From: JAICIG01 sp035532215
GTDB lineage: Bacteria > Planctomycetota > Planctomycetia > Pirellulales > JAICIG01
Length of the DNA: 20,093 bases
Direction of reading: 5' to 3'
NCBI GenBank assembly: GCA_035532215.1
Contig: DATKRK010000070.1
Coordinates: 1-20,093, forward strand
Of the stretch, positions 7,058 to 14,945 are shown piece by piece. The position numbers and the translations under genes are program-made. Below the pieces are notes generated by a model that searched no databases, was not told where the DNA came from, and saw nothing but the letters and a program-made list of their open reading frames with translations. The number at the start of each line of letters is the position of its first letter. The stretch's first letter is position 1.

Positions 7058-8019
7058 TGAGAAATGCCTTTTCCCAGGCGCTGGTCGACGCGGCGCGGAG
7101 CGATTCACGCGTCGTGCTGCTGACCGGCGATCACGGCTACGCGCTGTTCGACGACTTTCGCCGCATCTGTCCCGGCCAGTACCTCAATGCCGGCGTCGCC
7201 GAGCAGAACATGGTTGGCGTGGCGGCCGGGCTGGCCAAGGGCGGCTTGCGACCGATCGTTTACGGTCTGAGCGCCTTCGTCCCGGTCCGAGTGCTGGAAC
7301 AGATCAAATTGGATATCTGCTACGAGCAACTGCCCGTCGTGCTGATCGGCGATGGCGCAGGCGTCGTCTACAGTTCCTTGGGCACGAGCCACCAGAGCAC
7401 CGAAGACATTGCCGCGCTGCGGGCGTTGCCGCATTTGAGCTTGCTGTCGCCGGCCGATGCCCAGGAGACGACCGCCTGCATGAAGCTGGCGCTGGACTGC
7501 GCGGGCCCGGTTTATCTGCGGATGGGCAAGTCCGACCTGGGCGTCGTTCACGAGCGGCCGCTAGCGCTCGGTTGGGGAGACTTGCCCTGCGTACGCGCCG
7601 GCGCCGGCCCGCTGGCTTGGATCGCCACCGGTTCGATGGTCAAAACGGCGTTGACGGCCGCCCAGCGCTGGCCCGAGAGCGAGGTTTTCAGCGCGCCGTG
7701 CCTGAAGCCGCTTGACGAGTCTGCGGTTGGCGCCATCTGCCAGCGGCACGAGGCGGTGATCGTGTTGGAAGAGCATTCCGTTTACGGCGGGCTCGGATCG
7801 GCCGTGGCGGAGATTTCCGCGGCGAGTTGCCCGACTTGGGTTTGCCGCGTCGGCATCCAGGACCGCTTTTCGCAGTTTTGCGGCAGCTACCAGTATCTGC
7901 TGCAAGAACACCGCTTGAACGTCGACGCCGTGGCGGAGCAAGTCGCCGCGTTTATGGCCCGCTTGCCCGATGCAGTAAACGTTTCGAAATCACATTCGCC
8001 GAGCCGGCGAGCCGCGTGA
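7057..8019 (+). CDS. transketolase, C-terminal subunit
   Basis: Supplies the pyrimidine-binding and C-terminal domains that complete the active site with the preceding subunit; 320 aa. The catalytic glutamate that activates ThDP is present as Glu49 in NAGVAEQNMVGVAAGLA. Further family patterns are GLSAFVPVRVLEQIKLDICY, GTSHQSTEDIAALRALP, GPVYLRMGKSD and the late LEEHSVYGGLGSAVAE. The coupled start and adjacency make a heterotetrameric transketolase of the split type nearly certain. The last 20 or so residues (after AFMARLP) look non-conserved. The acceptor and donor sugars are unknown; rfbH follows after an AT-rich palindromic spacer. Confidence 0.93.
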   Translation: MRNAFSQALVDAARSDSRVVLLTGDHGYALFDDFRRICPGQYLNAGVAEQNMVGVAAGLAKGGLRPIVYGLSAFVPVRVLEQIKLDICYEQLPVVLIGDGAGVVYSSLGTSHQSTEDIAALRALPHLSLLSPADAQETTACMKLALDCAGPVYLRMGKSDLGVVHERPLALGWGDLPCVRAGAGPLAWIATGSMVKTALTAAQRWPESEVFSAPCLKPLDESAVGAICQRHEAVIVLEEHSVYGGLGSAVAEISAASCPTWVCRVGIQDRFSQFCGSYQYLLQEHRLNVDAVAEQVAAFMARLPDAVNVSKSHSPSRRAA

Positions 8020-8040
8020 ATTGGGAATTTTAGATTTTCG

Positions 8041-8082
8041 ATTTTGGATTTTGGATTGAATCGAAAATCCAAAATCCAAAAT
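8041..8082. repeat. AT-rich inverted repeat of 'aaatccaaaatcc' type
   Basis: Perfect 17-nt arms attttggattttggatt (8041-8057) and its complement (8066-8082) with an 8-nt loop. Each arm is an internal repeat of a 7-nt unit (attttgg). It fills half of the 88-nt spacer before rfbH. Its base composition is very unlike the surrounding DNA. Confidence 0.85.
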
Positions 8083-8107
8083 ATCACAACCAGACCGTTC
8101 ATCCCGC

Positions 8108-9529
8108 ATGACGCAAGAACTGCACGATAAAATCCTCGACCTGGTGCGCCAGTACTATCATGCCGCGCACGCGAATCGCGAGTTTGTTCCTGGCCAGAGC
8201 AAGGTTCCCTATGCCGGGCGCGTGTTCGACGAGCGCGAGATGGTCGCGGCCGTCGACTCGATGCTCGACTTCTGGCTCACGCTCGGGGAACAAGGCGCGG
8301 CGTTCGAACGCGAGCTGGCCGCGTACGTCGGCGCCCGGCACGCGCTGGTCGTCAACTCGGGCTCCAGCGCCAATCTGGTCGCTTTCGCCACGCTCACCAG
8401 CCGCCAGATCGAGCGGCCGCTGGCGCCGGGCGACGAAGTGATCACCGTCGCCGCCGGTTTTCCGACCACGGTAGCGCCGATCGTCCAGTATGGCTGCACG
8501 CCGGTGTTCGTCGACGTGTCGCTGGAAACGGCCAACGCGCTCGCCGACCGCGTGGCCGACGCCGTCGGACCGAAGACGCGAGCGATCATGCTGGCCCACG
8601 CCCTGGGCAATCCTTACGATCTCGACGCCGTGACCGACGTCGTCAAACGCCACGACTTGTATCTGATCGAAGACAACTGCGATGCCCTGGGCAGCGAGTA
8701 TCGCGGCCGGCGCACGGGTACGTTCGGCCATCTGGCGACGCAGAGCTTCTATCCGCCGCACCACCTGACGATGGGCGAAGGGGGCGCCGTGCTGACCGCC
8801 AACGGCCGCCTGCGTCGGATCGCCGAGTCGTTCCGCGACTGGGGACGCGATTGCTGGTGCGCTTCCGGCCAAGACAATACCTGCGGCAAGCGGTTCGGCT
8901 GGAAGCTCGGCGAGTTGCCCGAGGGTTACGATCACAAGTACACGTACAGCCACCTGGGCTATAACCTCAAGCCGCTCGACGCGCAGGCGGCCATCGGGCG
9001 CGAGCAACTCAAAAAGCTCGACGGCTTTGTCGCCGCCCGCCGCGCCAACCACGCTCGGCTGCTGGCCTCGCTACGGCCGTACGAAGAGCACCTGATTTTG
9101 CCGCAGGCCACGCCGCACGGCGAACCGTCGTGGTTCGGATTGCTGCTCACCGTGCGCGACGGCGCGCCGTTCTCTCGGCCCGAGCTGGTCGCGCACTTGG
9201 AACAGCGCGGCATTCAGACCCGGCAATTGTTCGGCGGCAATTTGTTGCGTCAGCCGGCCTTTGCGCACGTCGCCCATCGCACGGTCGGCGGCTTGGAAAA
9301 CACCGACAAGATCATGCGAGATGCGTTTTTCATCGGCGTTTATCCCGGCTTAACCTCGGAAATGCTCGACTACGTCGAACACAGCTTTCAGGAGTTTTTC
9401 GCAGGCCTGACGGTCAAGCGAGCCGCCGTGTTCGATCAGATCAGTGAATCGGCGAGCCGGAGGCGTCAGCCTCCGGGTGCGTTGCGGTTTGACCCGGAGG
9501 CTGACGCCTCCGGCTCGCCTGCCGTGTGA
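8108..9529 (+). CDS. rfbH: CDP-4-keto-6-deoxyglucose 3-dehydratase (E1), [2Fe-2S] PMP enzyme
   Basis: Removes the C3 hydroxyl of CDP-4-keto-6-deoxyglucose with a PMP cofactor and an iron-sulfur cluster, giving the 3,6-dideoxy intermediate; cytosolic, and dependent on a separate reductase (E3). Aminotransferase fold type I. His218 in SFYPPHHLTMGEGG occupies the position of the usual catalytic lysine, the hallmark of this dehydrase. The iron-sulfur ligands Cys191 (EDNCDALGS), Cys249, Cys251 and Cys259 keep the exact C-x57-C-x-C-x7-C spacing. The family length is about 437; the 473 aa here include a C-terminal extension of about 26 residues encoded by a perfect hairpin repeat, probably acquired. 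No clear Shine-Dalgarno site. No E3 (ferredoxin/flavin reductase type) gene is in the window. Confidence 0.96.
   Translation: MTQELHDKILDLVRQYYHAAHANREFVPGQSKVPYAGRVFDEREMVAAVDSMLDFWLTLGEQGAAFERELAAYVGARHALVVNSGSSANLVAFATLTSRQIERPLAPGDEVITVAAGFPTTVAPIVQYGCTPVFVDVSLETANALADRVADAVGPKTRAIMLAHALGNPYDLDAVTDVVKRHDLYLIEDNCDALGSEYRGRRTGTFGHLATQSFYPPHHLTMGEGGAVLTANGRLRRIAESFRDWGRDCWCASGQDNTCGKRFGWKLGELPEGYDHKYTYSHLGYNLKPLDAQAAIGREQLKKLDGFVAARRANHARLLASLRPYEEHLILPQATPHGEPSWFGLLLTVRDGAPFSRPELVAHLEQRGIQTRQLFGGNLLRQPAFAHVAHRTVGGLENTDKIMRDAFFIGVYPGLTSEMLDYVEHSFQEFFAGLTVKRAAVFDQISESASRRRQPPGALRFDPEADASGSPAV
9451..9519. repeat. perfect 28-bp hairpin repeat within the 3' end of rfbH
   Basis: Arms 9451-9478 and 9492-9519 are exact reverse complements with a 13-nt loop. 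Each arm is itself a small hairpin with loop gtca. It is read through in frame (SASRRRQPPG and so on) and the stop codon lies just beyond. A single-arm relative is at 6014-6041. It could also act as a transcript-stabilising or terminator-like structure, though no T-run follows. Confidence 0.9.
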
Positions 9530-9589
9530 AACCTCATACGACCGCATCTCACCAATCAGGACTCGTCTAGTTTCAAGGACAATATACGC

Positions 9590-11467
9590 ATGGCGACCGT
9601 TACTCGTTCTCGGAAAGAGTCGCTGTCCACGCGCCGCGCCAGCGAGCCGGCCCCCGCGGCGCCTCCGGCGACTTCGCGGCGACGCAGCTTGTTGATCTCG
9701 TGCGCCGGGTACTTGACGGCCGCGGCGCTGTCGTCGCTGTTCGTGGCTTGCACGTTTAGCCTGTGGAAAGCGGATCTGTCGACGCCGATCACGCACGTCG
9801 GCGACGCGATGCTGAACCAGGTCTGGATCAAAGGCGTCTTCGAGCACGGCTGGTATCTGCACAATCCGAACCTCGGCGCGCCGGCCGGCATGGACATGCA
9901 CGATTTTCCCATGTCGGACTGCTGGCATTTCTTCTTGATGAAGATGCTGTGCTACGTGTTGCCGAATTACGTGATGGTGTTCAACGCATATTACCTGCTC
10001 GGCTATCCGCTGGCCGCGGTCACCGCGTTGTTCCTGCTGCGGCAATCCAGAGTTTCGTACGCGCCGGCGCTGTTGGCCAGCCTGCTGTTCGCGCTGTTGC
10101 CGTATCATTTCCTCCGCGGCCAGCACCATTTGCTGCTGACGTCCTATTACGTCGTGCCGCTGTCGATCCTGGTCGCCTTGTGGCTGTACCTGGGCCGCAT
10201 CGGCGGTTCGAGCGAGTCGCCGGCGGACCGGCGAGACGAAAGGCGGCGTCTCTGCGGCAGCTTTGCGATCGCGGCGCTGCAGTCGAGCGCCGGCGTCTAT
10301 TACGCCTTTTTTGCGTGTTTCTTTCTGCTGATCGGCGGCATGGCCGCGGCGCTCGACTCGCGCCGCTGGCGGCCGTTGATCGCCGCGGCGCTGTTGATCG
10401 GCGTGACGGCCTCGGGCGTGGTGCTCAATCTTTCGCCCAGCCTGCTGTATTGGCGCCAACACGGACGGAACTCGTTCGTCGCAAATCGCCATCCGCTGGA
10501 AGCCGAGATTTACGGCCTGAAGATCGGCCAACTGCTGCTGCCCGACCACCTGCACCGCATACCGAACTGGTCGCGCGTGCGCAACAAGTACGACGCCTGG
10601 CCGCTGGCCGAGGGCGAAAAAGTGGCCTCGACGCTGGGCTTCGTCGGCGGCGTCGGCTTTCTGTTTCTGCTCGGGTCGCTGCTCTGCCGCCGCCGCGATC
10701 ACGCGCAACCGAGCGCGACCGAGGGCCTGGCGATCTTCAACTTCTGCGCCGTGCTGGTCGCGACGATCGGCGGCTTCGGGTCGCTGTTCAATTTCCTGAT
10801 TTTCGAGAAGATCCGCTGCTACAATCGCATCAGCATTTTCATCGCCATGTTTTCGCTGTTCGCCGCGGCCTTGATCCTCGATCGTTTCATCGCCTGGTGG
10901 ACCACGACGGGGCGCAAGCGATGGCAGTTGGCGACGCTGCTGACCGCGCTGGCTGCATTGAGCCTCGCCGACGCCGCGGGCCTCGGACCCATTCCCGACC
11001 ATGCGGGCTTGAAGGCCGACTTCCAAAACGACGCCGAGTTCGTCGGCCGCATCGAGGCCGCCGTACCGCCCGGCTCGATGGTATTCCAACTGCCCTATGT
11101 CTCCTTTCCCGAGGCGGCTCGCATCGTCGATCTGTGGGACTACCAATTGTCCAGGCCCTACTTTCACTCCCGTTCGCTGCGTTGGAGCTACGGCGCGATG
11201 AAGGGCCGCGAAGAAGACAAATGGCAACGTGAAACCGCGGCGCTGCCTCTCCCAAAGATGGTCAAAGCCGTCGCCCAGCGGGGATTCGCCGGCCTCTATA
11301 TCGACCGCTTCGCTTACGAAGATCGAGGCGCCGCCCTGGAAGCGGAACTCAGCGAGCTTTTGGGCCACAAGCCCATCGAAAGCGGCAACGATCGGCTGTC
11401 GTTCTATACGCTGCCGCAGTCCGATACCGCCCCAAGCGGCGACAGCCAAAAAGCGTCCGCTCAATAA
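9590..11467 (+). CDS. polytopic membrane protein, probable GT-C-type glycosyltransferase
   Basis: Likely transfers a sugar from a polyprenyl-phosphate donor on the outer face of the cytoplasmic membrane. The 625 aa begin with a cytosolic basic/Ala-Pro region (1-35), then a membrane helix and an extracytoplasmic loop with HVGDAMLNQVW. Asp72 in this loop stands where GT-C enzymes carry their catalytic acid. Roughly ten further hydrophobic stretches run to about residue 460 (for example VMVFNAYYLLGYPLAAVTAL, FACFFLLIGGMAAAL). A soluble C-terminal domain (about 470-625) contains MVFQLPYVSFPEA and LRWSYGAMKGREEDKWQRE. I do not recognise a named family with certainty; the assignment rests on topology, the early Asp and cluster context. 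An AAGGA precedes the ATG by about 12 nt. It is the last gene of the co-directional cluster. Confidence 0.75.
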   Translation: MATVTRSRKESLSTRRASEPAPAAPPATSRRRSLLISCAGYLTAAALSSLFVACTFSLWKADLSTPITHVGDAMLNQVWIKGVFEHGWYLHNPNLGAPAGMDMHDFPMSDCWHFFLMKMLCYVLPNYVMVFNAYYLLGYPLAAVTALFLLRQSRVSYAPALLASLLFALLPYHFLRGQHHLLLTSYYVVPLSILVALWLYLGRIGGSSESPADRRDERRRLCGSFAIAALQSSAGVYYAFFACFFLLIGGMAAALDSRRWRPLIAAALLIGVTASGVVLNLSPSLLYWRQHGRNSFVANRHPLEAEIYGLKIGQLLLPDHLHRIPNWSRVRNKYDAWPLAEGEKVASTLGFVGGVGFLFLLGSLLCRRRDHAQPSATEGLAIFNFCAVLVATIGGFGSLFNFLIFEKIRCYNRISIFIAMFSLFAAALILDRFIAWWTTTGRKRWQLATLLTALAALSLADAAGLGPIPDHAGLKADFQNDAEFVGRIEAAVPPGSMVFQLPYVSFPEAARIVDLWDYQLSRPYFHSRSLRWSYGAMKGREEDKWQRETAALPLPKMVKAVAQRGFAGLYIDRFAYEDRGAALEAELSELLGHKPIESGNDRLSFYTLPQSDTAPSGDSQKASAQ

Positions 11468-11603
11468 CCGTGGTTCGTGTCGGTCAAGAAATAGCCTTGG
11501 CTCTTCCGCAGAATCCATGGGCGGTTTTGGCGCTGATTAGCGGGGCCGCAGTTGCGTTTTCAAAGGCCTGGCCGGGCAAACAAATGGGGTGCTTTCGAAG
11601 TGC

Positions 11604-11637
11604 AAAAAGGCCCTGGCCCGCCACAGTAGGCCAGGGC
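11604..11637 (-). terminator. intrinsic-terminator-like hairpin, minus strand
   Basis: On the minus strand, stem gccctggcc/ggccagggc with a 10-nt loop is followed directly by five T. It faces transcription arriving from the receiver/zinc-ribbon gene, about 430 nt downstream of that gene's stop codon. Confidence 0.5.
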
Positions 11638-11681
11638 AAGGCGAGTCATTTACCCGGCGCGGAGCGTGGTTATCCCTTGCT

Positions 11682-11742
11682 CCGTAGGACGGACTTCCAG
11701 TCCGTCTCGCGCCGCGTGACGGACCGGAGGTCCATCCTACGG
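11682..11742. repeat. inverted repeat 'ccgtaggacggacttccag'
   Basis: Arms 11682-11706 and 11718-11742 are reverse complements with 3 mismatches in 25, and an 11-nt loop. It is a further short dispersed-repeat type, different in sequence from the others in the window. Confidence 0.8.
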
Positions 11743-12066
11743 TTACTCGGCGAGCATCCGGCAAAGGCCGTTCGAATCGCGAATTATCTCGTCCGCGCAT
11801 TGCAGCGTGCATTTATTTGCCCGGAAATGCCTAGAAAAACGCGCGCCTGCATTTGCTCTGCAGCCGGAACCACCCACGGATTCCGCTGAGGAGCCGACTT
11901 ATTGAGCTTCCTTCGACGCCGCAGAGGCGGCTGGAAACGCGCGTTGGCCGGTCATGGTTTTAGGGCTCGGCAGCGCGTGCAGCGGCTGCACGCACGTTTC
12001 GAACCGGGGCGGACGCGGTGTTGCTCTGGGCGCCACGGCGCAATTCGCCCGGTAAAACCTGACCGA

Positions 12067-12855
12067 TCATTTCATGGCTTCATGACATCGATTGCAGTAA
12101 CCGCCGTTGCTCCATGAATCGACGACTTCCTCTCGCGGAATCCAGTAATGGCACAGCTTGCAAATCGGCGTCAGATAGGCTCGCTGCAATTGGGCGTATT
12201 CGCGCGTCTCGGGACCAGACAGCGTCGCTTCCCCGCTTCTGAGAACTTTGCTTGCGATGGCGAGCTGCGCGCGATCGAGAGAGCGCTTGTCGACCAGCTT
12301 CACGAGCAAGGCGAGCGAATTCGCAGTTGTCGCGCAAATCTCCGACGAAGAGTGATCGAGCGGCAGACCTGGCAACTTTCCGAGCAGCGTGTGGCGGTCA
12401 AGTTCGCGTTGGGCCGACCGGACTGCGTCTTTGTGCCGAATTGCGGCGGCTTTCGCCGCCCGCGCCGCTTGTTGCGATCTGCCGAGCGCCTCGCGAATCT
12501 TGGCAATCGCGCTCAACAGTTCCAAGGGGGCGACGGGTTTGACCAATCGCTCGCAAAAACCGGCCTTTTTCAGCTCGCGCCAAGAAACCTCCTGCGAGTT
12601 GGCCAGCAGCACGGCAATTTGCACGCCGTTCAGTTCGGGCGTCTGAAACACTTTTTGCGCCACGCCCAACCCGTTCAGCCCCGGCAACGCCAGACCGACG
12701 AACATCAGATCGGGTTTGGTCCGACGGGCCTCGTCGATTGCAGCAATTCCGTCGTGCGCTTGCTCGACCCGATGCCCCCAGCGACGAATCAACAAAGCGG
12801 TCTCTTCGGCGCACTCGCGGTCGTCGGCAACCAGAATGCTCAAACCGCCATGCAT
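12067..12855 (-). CDS. degenerate receiver-domain protein with C-terminal CxxC/CxxC motif
   Basis: A 262-aa response-regulator-like protein. The receiver domain (about residues 5-120) keeps the acidic pair Asp11-Asp12 (LVADDRE) and the conserved lysine (LVKPVAP). However, the phospho-acceptor aspartate is replaced by Gly54 (PDLMFVGLALPG), and the Thr/Ser switch segment reads LLANSQE. It therefore probably does not work by ordinary phosphorylation. A basic, Ala-rich, probably helical linker (about 125-160) leads to a C-terminal CKLCHYW...YCNRCHEAMK: two CxxC pairs separated by 18 residues, suggesting a zinc ribbon. The frame extends 26 codons upstream, but this ATG has GAGGAG 6 nt before it. 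No kinase partner is adjacent; the partner and output are unknown. Confidence 0.82.
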   Translation of the reverse strand: MHGGLSILVADDRECAEETALLIRRWGHRVEQAHDGIAAIDEARRTKPDLMFVGLALPGLNGLGVAQKVFQTPELNGVQIAVLLANSQEVSWRELKKAGFCERLVKPVAPLELLSAIAKIREALGRSQQAARAAKAAAIRHKDAVRSAQRELDRHTLLGKLPGLPLDHSSSEICATTANSLALLVKLVDKRSLDRAQLAIASKVLRSGEATLSGPETREYAQLQRAYLTPICKLCHYWIPREEVVDSWSNGGYCNRCHEAMK

Positions 12856-12911
12856 AGCATCTCCTCGTGAAAATCGAAAGGTGCGACAGCGCAGAGGCCC
12901 AACGGCGCTGT

Positions 12912-13051
12912 GAGGTGCGCCCGCCATGAGCACTGGAAGCGCAACGAGGCTTCGCAGAAACGTTAGCCGGCATGCTGCCCGTCACGCCGTATCGGCAGCC
13001 GGCCTTCGCTGTTTCCGACGCGAGAAAAAAGGAGACGAGGTGCGCCCGCCA
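12912..13051. repeat. direct repeat gaggtgcgcccgcca in the leader region
   Basis: A 15-nt sequence occurs identically at 12912-12926 and 13037-13051, within the 294-nt spacer between the two minus-strand genes. The segment between is not a duplicate. The spacer shows no gene; it holds this repeat and the promoter listed separately. Confidence 0.7.
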
Positions 13052-13095
13052 AGGTCCGTGCAGATGACGGCAGGGAGGCACCCCATCCTTAGCGG

Positions 13096-13124
13096 ATTAT
13101 ACCGGAATTGATTTATGAACGCAA
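13096..13124 (-). promoter_or_regulatory. sigma70-type promoter candidate for the receiver/zinc-ribbon gene
   Basis: On the minus strand, TTGCGT (-35, 13124-13119) and a perfect TATAAT (-10, 13101-13096) are 17 nt apart. Transcription would start near 13089 and give an untranslated leader of about 235 nt. The -35 box matches consensus at only 3 of 6 positions. Confidence 0.55.
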
Positions 13125-13128
13125 ATGC

Positions 13129-13149
13129 AGCGGCTCTTCGAAGCTGCCG

Positions 13150-13151
<2 letters not shown>
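13129..13151 (-). terminator. weak hairpin overlapping the oxidoreductase stop
   Basis: Stem agcggc/gccgct with an 11-nt loop begins at the TAG stop on the minus strand. No T-run follows, so termination is doubtful. It lies just before the -35 box of the next gene. Confidence 0.3.
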
Positions 13152-14460
<1,309 letters not shown>

Positions 14461-14811
14461 ATCGCTCTCCTGGAAGTCGTCAAAGGGAAGTTGTGAACGA
14501 GCAGACTGTATTACTGCAAGACTACCATCGCTAACGCCCACTGCGGGTTAATCGCGGCCTCAGTTGGCAAATGACGCCGATTTGGAAATCTGCCGGCGCG
14601 TGAATTGACGGATGAAAGACTCAGCCGACAGGCGAATCCGTAAACCGGGGGGGGCGAGGCAAGACTGAGCGAGCAGGGCGGTTCCGTGATGAGAACTAGG
14701 GAGGCCAACTGGAGGAGATAACCGCTCAAAGCGAGAATCTCCAACAAGTACGTGCGAGTTGCCCCGGTCAAAAGCGGACTTTCTTACTCTCTCCCGTGGC
14801 GATTGAGCCAG

Positions 14812-14845
14812 CGCCGGAAAAGGTGTCACGCCGGAAAAGGTGTCA
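14812..14845. repeat. tandem duplication of cgccggaaaaggtgtca
   Basis: Two exact head-to-tail copies of a 17-nt unit (14812-14828 and 14829-14845). From memory, aaaaggtgtcagg strings recur near transposon debris in related genomes; this was not checked. It directly borders the group II intron-like segment. Confidence 0.8.
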
Positions 14846-14867
14846 GGAGCCGATTTGATTATTCGTT

Positions 14868-14945
14868 ATCGCGGTAGGGATGGCCCTTTCGGGCCACCCC
14901 CCCGCACAGATCCGTACGTGCGGAATTACCGCATAGGAGCGGATT
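14868..14945 (-). pseudogene. probable 3' end (domains V-VI) of a decayed group II intron
   Basis: Read on the minus strand, tgcggtaattccgcacgtac followed by ggatctgtgcggggg resembles the distal part of a group II intron domain V. Next comes a strong hairpin gggtggccc-GAAA-gggccatccc like domain VI, then taccgcgat like an intron 3' end. The 5' strand of the V-like stem reads gctcctatgcgg, so the expected AGC-type catalytic triad is not in place. No reverse transcriptase gene is present upstream (plus-strand positions 14950-15560). I read this as a non-functional remnant; it may instead be a dispersed structured repeat. Confidence 0.45.

Larger units (their letters stand above)
11468..12066. 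other. 599-nt spacer at the end of the sugar cluster, no gene seen
   Basis: Reading frames here (including one of 139 codons on the plus strand) have no recognisable protein character and run through a repeat. The spacer separates plus-strand sugar genes from minus-strand genes, so it is a convergent intergenic region. It holds a minus-strand terminator-like hairpin and an inverted repeat, listed separately. Confidence 0.7.

Noticed and set aside
8020..8107. AT-rich spacer as an rfbH promoter
   Set aside because: The AT-rich part is a perfect palindrome of repeated attttgg units and lacks a -35/-10 pair.
9350..11518. 722-codon open frame on the minus strand
   Set aside because: Antisense to the end of rfbH and the membrane glycosyltransferase; rich in Arg/Gln/Ala with no domain character, a codon-bias shadow.
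11470..11889. 139-codon plus-strand frame after the sugar cluster
   Set aside because: Runs through an inverted repeat and a hairpin and has no protein-like character.
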